Below, one piece after another: positions 1 to 5,286 of a stretch of DNA of 6,385 nt. A model generated the notes under the pieces. The model worked only from the letters and a program-made list of their open reading frames with translations, had not been told where the DNA came from and ran no database searches. The stretch is from the NCBI GenBank assembly GCA_903930725.1, contig CAIYZW010000210.1:1-6385 (forward strand). The letters are read 5' to 3'. The position numbers and the translations under genes are program-made. Origin of the DNA: an uncultured Bacteroidota bacterium. Lineage in GTDB: Bacteria; Bacteroidota; Bacteroidia; Bacteroidales; 4484-276. Numbering within the stretch: the first letter of the stretch is position 1; every line of letters starts with the position of its first letter.

Positions 1-279
1 AATATTCCGTTTCACGCGGTAATTGTTACCGCCAAAGGAAAACATGTTGATTTTGTGTCGCGCATGTTTGCGCCTGCCGTTGGCATTGACGAAGACCCGG
101 TAACAGGCTCAGCTCACTCGGTTTTGACGCCATTCTGGTCGCACCGGCTCAATAAAATTCATCTAACTGCAAAGCAGGTTTCGGAACGGGGAGGTGAACT
201 TTCGTGCAAGATGTCCGGCGACCGGGTCGAAATCGGCGGTAAAGCAATTACTTATCTGGTGGGGGAGATTGAGGTTTGA
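1..279 (+). CDS. PhzF family isomerase/epimerase, C-terminal part (5'-truncated by window)
   Basis: The reading frame is open from base 1 and ends at TGA 277-279, giving about 92 residues. The stretch FAPAVGIDEDPVTGSAH is the C-terminal hallmark of the PhzF (phenazine biosynthesis-like) fold, followed by the usual short strands up to the C-terminus. Members have a two-lobed diaminopimelate-epimerase-like fold and catalyse isomerisation or epimerisation of small metabolites. Most bacterial members are not in phenazine pathways, and the true substrate is generally unknown. The N-terminal lobe, which holds the catalytic glutamate, lies outside the window, so activity cannot be judged. A full gene would be about 260-290 codons. 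Its last 32 bases overlap the end of the convergent rlmF gene. A T-run at 294-301 follows the stop, but I see no good stem before it. The family call is secure; the specific function is unknown. Confidence 0.9.
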   Translation, partial: NIPFHAVIVTAKGKHVDFVSRMFAPAVGIDEDPVTGSAHSVLTPFWSHRLNKIHLTAKQVSERGGELSCKMSGDRVEIGGKAITYLVGEIEV

Positions 280-1252
280 GTAATGTTGCTGAAGTTTTTT
301 TATTTAGCCAATCCTTGTGTTGTGCCTGGTTTAGAAATGTCCATGCAAGTATCCGGCTTGTTTTGTTTCCCTGGCTCATCGGCAAAGTCTTAATTTCGAC
401 AGCCCCAACATTTTTGATTTCTGCGTAAGCATTTTTAAGATGGGATTGTTTCGAAATCAAAATCGAAAACCACAGGCAGGAAGCCTGGAAGCCACGGCTC
501 TCGAAAATCATTTTTTGAACGAATTTTTCTTCGCCACCTTCGCACCATAATTCCCTGTTTTTCCCACCAAAATTCAATGTTGGTTTAGAAATTCGCTTGC
601 CTTTTAGGTTGCTTAGCTTGCGAAGGGTTCCCGATTGGGCTTCTTCAAACGAAGCATGAAACGGTGGATTGCAAATGGTCAGATCGAAGTGTTCGTCCTT
701 TCGGATAATTCCACCGAAAATGGCGTTTACATCGGGCTGTAGCCGGAGTTCCACATTTCCGGTTATGGAAGCGTTCATCTCAATGATTTCGGTTCCCGAT
801 TTAATGGCAACCGGGTCAATATCGGAGCCAACAAACGACCACCCGTATTCCTGATGTCCGATGATCGGATAAATACAATTTGCGCCTACGCCAATATCGA
901 TGCACTTAACCTGACCTCCGCCTGGAATTACTCCCTGGTTAATGCTTCCCAACAAACCGGCGATATGATGAATATAATCGGCTCTTCCCGGAATTGGCGG
1001 ACATAAATATCCCGAAGGAATTTCCCAATAAGCGATTTCGTAAAAATGCTTCAACAACGCTTTATTCAGCATCAAAACTGCCATGGGATCGGAAAAATCA
1101 ACCGACTCATCGTTGTAATCATTCAAACGGACAAACGGAGCCAATTCGGGGCAACTTCTGATCAGCTCACCGAAATTATAGCGTTCGCGATGTTTGTTTC
1201 GTGGATGTAAGCCTGTTTTTTCTTTCGGATGTTCTTTCTTTTTATTTAGCAT
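248..1252 (-). CDS. rlmF: 23S rRNA (adenine(1618)-N(6))-methyltransferase RlmF
   Basis: This 334-residue protein matches the RlmF/YbiN family, which uses S-adenosylmethionine to make m6A at A1618 (E. coli numbering) of 23S rRNA. The N-terminus has the family pattern LHPRNKHRERYNF (about residues 15-27), then DFSDPMAVLMLNKALL (52-67) and the tract around PPIPGRADYIHH (85-96). The SAM-binding motif I is DIGVGANCIYP (119-129), followed by an acidic GSDID (142-146). The catalytic N6-adenine motif is NPPF at 195-198. The conserved core ends near RILAWTFL (300-307). About 27 further residues form a non-conserved tail whose last codons are antisense to the end of the phzF-like gene. ATG 1252 is chosen because it gives the full N-terminal motif; no Shine-Dalgarno precedes it. 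A -7-like box at 1350-1357 could drive it. Confidence 0.95.
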   Translation of the reverse strand: MLNKKKEHPKEKTGLHPRNKHRERYNFGELIRSCPELAPFVRLNDYNDESVDFSDPMAVLMLNKALLKHFYEIAYWEIPSGYLCPPIPGRADYIHHIAGLLGSINQGVIPGGGQVKCIDIGVGANCIYPIIGHQEYGWSFVGSDIDPVAIKSGTEIIEMNASITGNVELRLQPDVNAIFGGIIRKDEHFDLTICNPPFHASFEEAQSGTLRKLSNLKGKRISKPTLNFGGKNRELWCEGGEEKFVQKMIFESRGFQASCLWFSILISKQSHLKNAYAEIKNVGAVEIKTLPMSQGNKTSRILAWTFLNQAQHKDWLNKKTSATLLKPQSPPPDK

Positions 1253-1349
1253 TTCAGGATTGAAGTCAGAAATAATGTTTTCGATGAAGCCGATTTATCT
1301 ACCCTATTTAACGCGGTTTGTGCGCGATTTCGCATTGCTGAAATCTCCA

Positions 1350-1357
1350 CAAAGCTA
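1350..1357 (-). promoter_or_regulatory. Putative Bacteroidota -7 box upstream of rlmF
   Basis: On the minus strand the bases read TAGCTTTG, an exact fit to TAnnTTTG, the -7 element recognised by the primary sigma factor of Bacteroidota. It would start RNA near 1343 and give rlmF a leader of about 90 bases. A -33 TTTG element at the usual spacing is not clear, so the call rests on the -7 box and on its place between a terminator-like hairpin and the rlmF start. Confidence 0.4.
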
Positions 1358-1391
1358 ATCTCGATTTGATTTGAAAGGCAGGGTAGGGGAG

Positions 1392-1418
1392 AAAAAAAAT
1401 GAGCTATCGGCCATCTCA
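1392..1418 (-). terminator. Putative intrinsic terminator of the zinc-ribbon gene
   Basis: On the minus strand TGAG (1418-1415) and CTCA (1403-1400) can pair. An A·G mismatch and two weak pairs lie inside the stem, around a short GCCGA loop, and a run of eight T (1399-1392) follows. The stem is weak. Position supports the call, as it lies about 27 bases after the stop of the zinc-ribbon gene and just before the rlmF -7 box. Confidence 0.45.
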
Positions 1419-1444
1419 AAAATGTGATCAATTTGTCGGGCGAA

Positions 1445-1894
1445 CTATTTTTCGGCCTCGTTGGTGGGATTTTCGATGACCGTAAAATCGCCGTTCTTTT
1501 CGATACACTCAGCAATCTTTTTTTTGAATTTCCAGCATGTCATCTGGCGGGTTTGCAATTGCCGCGAAAGCTCGTAGGTTGAAACGGCAGGACTTCCACA
1601 AACGGTGTAGGCAATTTCGAAAGCATGTGCCAGAGGAATTTTGCACCTGTGAAAAATGGTGTGCGCTGTTGCCGACTCGTCGTGCTTGCATTTGGTGCAA
1701 CGCCGCGAAAAGGGCGATTTGCCTGTACAGAAATTTGTGTGGCCGCATTTTTTACAACCATACCCGTTTTTCCATTTTTCGGCAGCAAGAAATTCGAGGC
1801 ATTTCTCCTCCGACGAAAATGTAGTCCGAAATTCGAGTGGTTTGAAGTGTATTAAAAAGTTTTTCATTATTTCCCTGTTTTTGACCTGTTTCAT
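1445..1894 (-). CDS. Stand-alone IS1595-type zinc-ribbon protein (transposase N-terminal domain only)
   Basis: This 149-residue protein carries the N-terminal zinc-ribbon/helix region of IS1595 (ISXO2-like) transposases. It has FSSEEKCLEFLAAEKW (26-41), two CxxC knuckles (C47/C50 and C66/C69), and the family signature SATAHTIFHRCKIPL (74-88). A helical part follows, STYELSRQL near 105-113 and TCWKFKKKI near 119-127, matching the transposase helix-turn-helix. Full IS1595 transposases run to roughly 250-330 residues with a DDE domain. Here the frame ends right after the helical region, and the next 192 bases hold no DDE remnant that I can see. It is therefore either a truncated relic or a self-standing DNA-binding protein. 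The intact frame, a -7 box upstream (1941-1948) and a possible terminator downstream favour an expressed gene. M10 (ATG 1867), with AGGG five bases before it, is an equally good start; the longer form is listed so as not to lose sequence. Confidence 0.75.
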   Translation of the reverse strand: MKQVKNREIMKNFLIHFKPLEFRTTFSSEEKCLEFLAAEKWKNGYGCKKCGHTNFCTGKSPFSRRCTKCKHDESATAHTIFHRCKIPLAHAFEIAYTVCGSPAVSTYELSRQLQTRQMTCWKFKKKIAECIEKNGDFTVIENPTNEAEK

Positions 1895-1940
1895 GCCTGA
1901 GCTGGCAGGAAGACAATTTGCCTGATTAAAAATTATTTTG

Positions 1941-1948
1941 CAAAAATA
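1941..1948 (-). promoter_or_regulatory. Putative -7 box of the zinc-ribbon gene
   Basis: On the minus strand the bases read TATTTTTG, an exact TAnnTTTG match, 46 bases before ATG 1894 and 73 before ATG 1867. The predicted RNA start is near 1934. Only a degenerate -33 element (TTTC near 1968-1965) is visible. The box lies in a near-palindrome (1935-1949) in the divergent region shared with the thioredoxin promoter. Confidence 0.45.
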
Positions 1949-1991
1949 GTTAAAAAGTGATACTGAAACGCTTTAAATAAAAAAATTGAAA

Positions 1992-1999
1992 TATCTTTG
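1992..1999 (+). promoter_or_regulatory. Putative -7 box of the thioredoxin operon
   Basis: TATCTTTG matches TAnnTTTG exactly and is followed by C, as is common at Bacteroidota promoters. RNA would start near 2004-2006, giving a leader of about 35 A/T-rich bases without a Shine-Dalgarno sequence. A weak -33 element (CTTTA at 1971-1975) lies 16 bases upstream of the box, somewhat closer than usual. Confidence 0.6.
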
Positions 2000-2039
2000 C
2001 AGCGAATTTTTAAAGAAAAAATAACCTGTTAAATTAAAT

Positions 2040-2537
2040 ATGATGAGAAAAATTAATTCGATTTTACTTTTTGCGGCGCTACTCGCTTTATCAGTTGCGG
2101 CTTGCAGCAATACCAACGGTGGAAACGGCCCTGACGGCAAAAAAGTTGCTCCTTCTACCCCTGGAAACGATGAAACCACAACTCCCGAATTTTTAACCAA
2201 AGCCACCTTTAAAGAAAAGATTTGGGATTTTGAAAGCAGCCCACAGGAATTTGTTTATAAAGGCACGGAGCCGGCAATTATTGATTTTTATGCCGATTGG
2301 TGCAAACCCTGTAAAATGGTTGGCCCGATACTCGAAGAACTTTCGAACGACTACAAAGGCAAAATTAAAGTTTACAAAATAAACACCGATAAAGAGCGCG
2401 ATCTGGCTGCTTTGTTCCAGATTTCGAGTATTCCGGCTTTTCTTTACATCCCGGCCAACGGCAAGCCAAGCATGGACCGTGGCTACAAAGATAAAGCTGC
2501 TTTTGAGCAAATTATCAAAGAATTTTTATTGAAATAA
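2040..2537 (+). CDS. Envelope thioredoxin-fold lipoprotein (TrxP-like, WCKPC)
   Basis: This 165-residue thioredoxin-family protein has a lipoprotein signal. It has a basic start (MMRK), a hydrophobic stretch at about 8-19 and a lipobox VAAC with Cys22 as the lipidation site. A Gly/Pro/Thr-rich linker (23-49) leads to the thioredoxin domain (50-165). The active site is WCKPC (87-91), and the cis-proline is P132 in SSIP. The residues after Cys22 (SNTNGG) lack the acidic surface-export pattern known in Bacteroidota, so I infer it faces the periplasm. Family knowledge: B. fragilis TrxP is a periplasmic thioredoxin with an extended N-terminus that acts as a reductase; this protein has the same general design. 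The CKPC site differs from the classical CGPC. It is the first gene of a pair with the 50%-identical cytosolic thioredoxin 52 bases downstream. ATG 2040 is followed at once by another ATG; the choice shifts the protein by one residue. Redox partner and direction (reductase or oxidase) are not shown by sequence. Confidence 0.9.
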   Translation: MMRKINSILLFAALLALSVAACSNTNGGNGPDGKKVAPSTPGNDETTTPEFLTKATFKEKIWDFESSPQEFVYKGTEPAIIDFYADWCKPCKMVGPILEELSNDYKGKIKVYKINTDKERDLAALFQISSIPAFLYIPANGKPSMDRGYKDKAAFEQIIKEFLLK

Positions 2538-2589
2538 CAGCATAATCAAAATTGAAATTAAATAGGTAAAACATAAAAATCAGAATATA

Positions 2590-2961
2590 ATGGAACATCT
2601 CACAAAAGAAACTTTTCTCGAAAAAGTGTTTAACTACGAAAAAAACCAGGAATGGAGTTTTGAAGGCGAATTGCCTTGCGTGATTGATTTTTACGCCGAT
2701 TGGTGCCAGCCTTGCAAAATGGTTGCCCCTATTTTGGCCGAACTTTCCGAAGAATACAAAGGCAAGATTAATATTTACAAAGTTGATACCGAAGACCAGC
2801 AGGAGCTTTCCGGTGCATTTGGCATCCGTAGCATTCCTTCGCTGTTGTTTTGCCCCAAAGACGGACAGCCACAGATGGCGCAGGGAGCATTGCCAAAAGC
2901 CACGCTAATCCAGGCTATCAACGATGTTTTGTTGCAAACGAAAAAAGAATCGGTTAATTAA
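2590..2961 (+). CDS. Thioredoxin, cytosolic (WCQPC)
   Basis: This 123-residue protein is a single thioredoxin domain without signal peptide, so it is probably cytosolic. The motif FYADWCQPCKMVAPIL places the redox pair at C39/C42, preceded by the buried acidic residue D33, with the cis-proline P83 in RSIP. Gln instead of Gly between the cysteines departs from the classical CGPC and may shift the redox potential. An extra cysteine, C30, sits just before the central strand, and another, in LLFCPKDG, lies past the cis-proline. Both are absent from the upstream paralogue at the same sites. By hand alignment about 58 of 116 positions are identical to the lipoprotein thioredoxin upstream, with one gap, so the two probably arose by tandem duplication. 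The 52-base spacer has no clear -7 box, and co-transcription is likely. It would normally be reduced by thioredoxin reductase, which is not in this window. A trxA-type role is likely, but Bacteroidota carry several thioredoxins, so no symbol is given. Confidence 0.92.
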   Translation: MEHLTKETFLEKVFNYEKNQEWSFEGELPCVIDFYADWCQPCKMVAPILAELSEEYKGKINIYKVDTEDQQELSGAFGIRSIPSLLFCPKDGQPQMAQGALPKATLIQAINDVLLQTKKESVN

Positions 2962-2987
2962 AAACTGAATGAATATTTGATTTGAAG

Positions 2988-3016
2988 ATGCGACGCGAAA
3001 GTGCCGCATTTTTTTT
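2988..3016 (+). terminator. Intrinsic terminator of the thioredoxin pair
   Basis: The 5' arm 2988-2996 (ATGCGACGC) and 3' arm 3001-3009 (GTGCCGCAT) pair around a GAAA tetraloop, with one A·C mismatch and one G·T pair, and eight T (3009-3016) follow. It lies 27 bases after the thioredoxin stop. Its presence argues against a WbqC start at the in-frame TTG 2982. Confidence 0.85.
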
Positions 3017-3018
3017 GG

Positions 3019-3026
3019 TATTTTTG
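3019..3026 (+). promoter_or_regulatory. Putative -7 box of the WbqC-family gene
   Basis: TATTTTTG fits TAnnTTTG exactly and begins only three bases after the terminator T-run. RNA would start near 3032, leaving a very short leader of about 13 bases before ATG 3045. No convincing -33 TTTG is seen, as the region where it would lie is inside the terminator stem. Confidence 0.5.
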
Positions 3027-3044
3027 CCCTTTAAACAAAAATTA

Positions 3045-3671
3045 ATGACAGAAACAAACACGTCAATCTTACTTCCCACAGCCTATTTTCCATCAGTCCA
3101 GTATTTTATGCTGATGGTTGCAGCTAAGGAGGTTTTTATCGAAATTCACGAAACCTATCCCAAGCAAACCTATCGCAACCGGTGCGAAATATATTCGGCG
3201 AATGGCAAATTGGCTTTAACAGTTCCGGTAATCAAACCTCAGGGAAATCATTCAAAAACTAAGGATATTGCCATTTCTGATCATCAAAACTGGCAGATCA
3301 TTCATTGGCGGACAATTGAATCAGCCTACGCTAAATCGCCATTTTTTATGTATTACAGCGACGATTTAAAACCTTTTTTTGAGATGCCTGCCGAAAATCT
3401 GATCCATCATAACCTGCTATTGTTGAATAAAATGATGGAATTATCAGGGATAAAAATCCCACTAAAATTTACCGAAACCTACGAGAAAATTCCTGCCGGG
3501 AAAGAAGATTACCGCGGAATAATGACCCCTAAAAAGCCATTTCCACTCTTTGATGTAAAGCACTATTACCAGGTTTTTGAAACGCGGTTTGGGTTTTTGC
3601 CCGGATTAAGCATGATTGATTTGCTCTTTAATTTAGGACCGGAAACCAAAGATTTTATTTCGAAGTTTTAG
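3045..3671 (+). CDS. WbqC family protein
   Basis: This 208-residue protein fits the WbqC-like family. It has an N-terminal LLPTAYFPSVQYFMLM (about residues 8-23), the stretch HETYPKQTYRNRCEI near 36-50, LTVPVIKP near 58-65, and HWRTIESAYAKSPFF near 88-102 followed by YYSDDLKPFF. WbqC proteins are named after a gene found in O-antigen clusters, but the biochemical activity is not established and many Bacteroidota carry it away from any polysaccharide locus, as here. No signal peptide or membrane segment is visible, so it is probably cytosolic. The frame extends upstream to a TTG at 2982, but that extension would run through the terminator stem and the -7 box and has a composition unlike the family, so ATG 3045 is chosen. 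It is convergent with the small cysteine protein gene, with 30 bases between stops and no clear terminator. Confidence 0.88.
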   Translation: MTETNTSILLPTAYFPSVQYFMLMVAAKEVFIEIHETYPKQTYRNRCEIYSANGKLALTVPVIKPQGNHSKTKDIAISDHQNWQIIHWRTIESAYAKSPFFMYYSDDLKPFFEMPAENLIHHNLLLLNKMMELSGIKIPLKFTETYEKIPAGKEDYRGIMTPKKPFPLFDVKHYYQVFETRFGFLPGLSMIDLLFNLGPETKDFISKF

Positions 3672-3701
3672 GGCTTTCCAAAAACAGACCAGCAAAATAA
3701 A

Positions 3702-3896
3702 TTATTTCGTTTCCTCATTCCTGCAGGTGCCCTGGTTTTCGCCATTACAGGAGCAGCCGAGGCGTTCGCCGGTGTTTGGGTCAACGCTGCTGCACGATTT
3801 TTTAAATTCGCCATCCTTCGACATAAACATTTTTATGGCAATACCTGCAACAGCCAAACCAACCAGGACAACTGATATGATGATAAGTTTTATCAT
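3702..3896 (-). CDS. Small single-pass membrane protein with NqrM-like cysteine pattern
   Basis: This 64-residue protein has one hydrophobic helix (about residues 4-25) and a soluble tail with four cysteines, C35, C48, C50 and C58, giving C-x12-C-x-C-x7-C. NqrM (DUF539), a small protein required to mature the Na+-translocating NADH:quinone oxidoreductase and thought to deliver iron, has the same layout: one helix, then SC, a gap of about a dozen residues, a CxC and a further Cys. The sequence between differs (SVDPNTGERLG here) and no nqr gene is in the window, so this is an analogy and not an assignment. ATG 3896 is chosen, as the upstream extension to 3947 depends on a TTG and would add a basic stretch before the helix. 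A -7 box at 3965-3972 suggests its own promoter. It lies downstream of the RNA methyltransferase on the same strand. Confidence 0.75.
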   Translation of the reverse strand: MIKLIIISVVLVGLAVAGIAIKMFMSKDGEFKKSCSSVDPNTGERLGCSCNGENQGTCRNEETK

Positions 3897-3957
3897 GACT
3901 TTTCTTTTTATTTTGATTTTTTTAATTTGGGAAACAAACCAAATCAATCCGAAAATC

Positions 3958-3976
3958 AGGCTAGCAAAAGTAGCCT
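3958..3976. repeat. Inverted repeat enclosing a -7 box, after the methyltransferase stop
   Basis: AGGCTA (3958-3963) and TAGCCT (3971-3976) are perfect inverted arms around a seven-base loop. On the minus strand the hairpin starts right after the methyltransferase stop codon and is followed by GATTTTC, which makes only a poor terminator. On the plus strand it is followed by four T. The loop contains most of the -7 box listed separately. Confidence 0.55.
3965..3972 (-). promoter_or_regulatory. Putative -7 box of the small cysteine protein gene
   Basis: On the minus strand the bases read TACTTTTG, an exact TAnnTTTG match, 69 bases before ATG 3896. It lies in the loop of the inverted repeat 3958-3976. 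No clear -33 TTTG is found, and read-through from the methyltransferase gene is the alternative. Confidence 0.45.
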
Positions 3977-3977
3977 T

Positions 3978-4733
3978 TTAGTTTGTGTTTCTTTTAAACT
4001 CTGAGCAGATTATTGCAGTAGCCACCGAGGCATTCAGCGATTCGGCGCCACCCGAAAACGAAGGGATAAACAACTTTTTGGTAATAAATGTTTCAAGATT
4101 TTGATCAATTCCGCGCGATTCGTTCCCGATAACGATAATTCCTTTGCCGGGCAAGGTTTCCCGATAAATATTATTTCCTTCGAGATAGGCCCCAAAAACC
4201 GGAATTTTGCTGTCAAGGTTCGATAAAACATCAGTCAGGTCCTTGTAATAAACTTTAACCCGAAACAGTGATCCCATGCTTGCCTGCACAACTTTAGGGT
4301 TGTAAACTTCAACCGAATCGGGTGAGCAAACAATATTTTTTATCCCGAACCAATCGGCAATCCGGATAATCGTTCCAAGATTTCCCGGATCAGAAATGTG
4401 GCTGAGCATCAAAACCAAATCGCCGTAAATGCTTTCATCAGGTTCCTTTACAGGGATTTTAACTGTGGCCAAAACTTCATTAGGCGTTTTTAGGTTGCTA
4501 ATGCGCGCCAATTCAGCCGGAGCAATAATTTCGACAAGTTTTCCGGCGGAAGCCGGAATATCATTTTTTCCGGTAATCCATGTTTTTAAAGCATAAATTC
4601 CCGAAACAGCAAAATCGCTTTTCAGCAATTCGTCAACCATCTTAGGCCCTTCAACAACAAATTCCTGGTTTTCGTCCCTGAACTTCTGTAAATGAAGCGA
4701 TTTGAGATATTTAAGTTTACTTAACGAGAGCAT
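3978..4733 (-). CDS. SpoU/TrmH-family RNA 2'-O-ribose methyltransferase
   Basis: This 251-residue protein is a SPOUT enzyme. An N-terminal substrate-binding domain (about 20-95, beginning EFVVEGPKMVDELL) precedes the knotted SpoU methylase domain (about 104-246). All three SpoU motifs are present: motif 1 DPGNLGTIIRIADWFG (115-130) with N118 and the putative catalytic R124; motif 2 VIGNESRGI (201-209); motif 3 IPSFSGGAESLNASVA (223-238) with the SLNAS SAM-binding loop. It should methylate a ribose 2'-OH in rRNA or tRNA. Architecture resembles RlmB/TsnR-like enzymes, but the nucleotide target cannot be read from sequence. ATG 4733 follows an A/T-rich leader without a Shine-Dalgarno sequence. 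A near-consensus -7 box, TATGATTTG with one extra base, lies at 4774-4766 just past the ribosomal terminator and may be its promoter. Confidence 0.92.
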   Translation of the reverse strand: MLSLSKLKYLKSLHLQKFRDENQEFVVEGPKMVDELLKSDFAVSGIYALKTWITGKNDIPASAGKLVEIIAPAELARISNLKTPNEVLATVKIPVKEPDESIYGDLVLMLSHISDPGNLGTIIRIADWFGIKNIVCSPDSVEVYNPKVVQASMGSLFRVKVYYKDLTDVLSNLDSKIPVFGAYLEGNNIYRETLPGKGIIVIGNESRGIDQNLETFITKKLFIPSFSGGAESLNASVATAIICSEFKRNTN

Positions 4734-4773
4734 TTTATATAATTCAACAACATATTGTCAGAAATCAAATCAT

Positions 4774-4804
4774 AAAAAAAGTCCCTCAACAGAGGGACTT
4801 TTTT
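4774..4804 (-). terminator. Bidirectional intrinsic terminator of the rpsF-rpsR-rplI operon
   Basis: GTCCCTC (4781-4787) and GAGGGAC (4792-4798) form a perfect seven-base-pair stem with an AACA loop, flanked by seven A (4774-4780) and six T (4799-4804). On the minus strand it lies 24 bases after the rplI stop and is followed by seven T, so it ends the ribosomal operon. It would also work in the plus direction. Confidence 0.93.
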
Positions 4805-4822
4805 ATAATTGATCGTATTATT

Positions 4823-5272
4823 TTACTCAGCCACAACTTCAAATTTGAGTTCAGCTTTGATGTCTTTGTAAAGGCTTACAGTTGATTTGTAGGAGCCTAA
4901 TTCTTTGATAGATTCACCGTCAACCGAAACTTTGCGTTTGTCAATTTCGTAGCCATGTTGTGCTTTAAGGGCATCAACAATCTGGATGGCGTTAACCGAA
5001 CCGAAAATTTTGCCTGAAGTACCGGCTTTAGCACCAATTTTGAGAACGATTTTATTGAGCAACTGAGCCATGGTATCGGCTTCCTTGCGCAATTTTTGTT
5101 CTTTAAACGATTTTTGCTTGTTAACTTCGGCAAGGATTTTTTTGTTGGTACTTGTTGCCAGAATAGCCATTCCCTGAGGGATAAGATAGTTGCGGGCATA
5201 CCCGTTTTTAACTTTCACAACCTCGTTTTCGTAGCCGAGGTTTTGCATATCTTGTTTCAAAATTATTTCCAT
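4823..5272 (-). CDS. rplI: 50S ribosomal protein bL9
   Basis: This 149-residue protein has the same length as E. coli L9. The N-terminal domain begins MEIILKQDMQNLG and contains the L9 signature GYENEVVKVKNGYARN followed by YLIPQGMAI (13-37). A long charged connecting helix (about 41-75) leads to the C-terminal domain with GKIFGSVNAIQIVDAL (87-102). L9 binds domain V of 23S rRNA near the base of the L1 stalk. It is the last gene of the operon. The start ATG 5272 lies 14 bases after the rpsR stop and is preceded by GAGGAGAG, a strong Shine-Dalgarno-like sequence that stands out because the neighbouring genes have none. Confidence 0.98.
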   Translation of the reverse strand: MEIILKQDMQNLGYENEVVKVKNGYARNYLIPQGMAILATSTNKKILAEVNKQKSFKEQKLRKEADTMAQLLNKIVLKIGAKAGTSGKIFGSVNAIQIVDALKAQHGYEIDKRKVSVDGESIKELGSYKSTVSLYKDIKAELKFEVVAE

Positions 5273-5286
5273 TGTTCTCTCTCCTC
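5273..5286 (-). promoter_or_regulatory. Strong Shine-Dalgarno-like sequence before rplI
   Basis: On the minus strand the whole rpsR-rplI spacer reads GAGGAGAGAGAACA. The AGGAG core ends nine bases before the ATG and matches the anti-Shine-Dalgarno end of 16S rRNA. The rpsF, rpsR, thioredoxin, WbqC and methyltransferase starts lack such a match. Confidence 0.75.

Noticed and set aside
669..854. Plus-strand 61-codon frame inside rlmF
   Set aside because: It is antisense to the conserved SAM and NPPF region of rlmF, has no motif, and has no start signal.
1246..1515. Minus-strand 89-codon frame between the zinc-ribbon gene and rlmF
   Set aside because: It overlaps the zinc-ribbon gene end in another frame, has no recognisable motif or DDE residues, and would remove the space where a terminator and promoter are seen.
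1537..1925. Several plus-strand frames opposite the zinc-ribbon gene
   Set aside because: They are antisense shadows of a gene with clear family motifs, with Cys/Arg-rich composition and no motifs of their own.
2982..3044. N-terminal extension of the WbqC gene from TTG 2982
   Set aside because: It would pass through the terminator stem and the -7 box, and the added residues do not resemble the family. ATG 3045 matches the family start.
3727..3981. Plus-strand 84-codon frame opposite the small cysteine protein
   Set aside because: Its hydrophobic stretch is the antisense of the membrane helix on the other strand. The minus-strand reading has a better start, helix-plus-cysteine design and its own -7 box.
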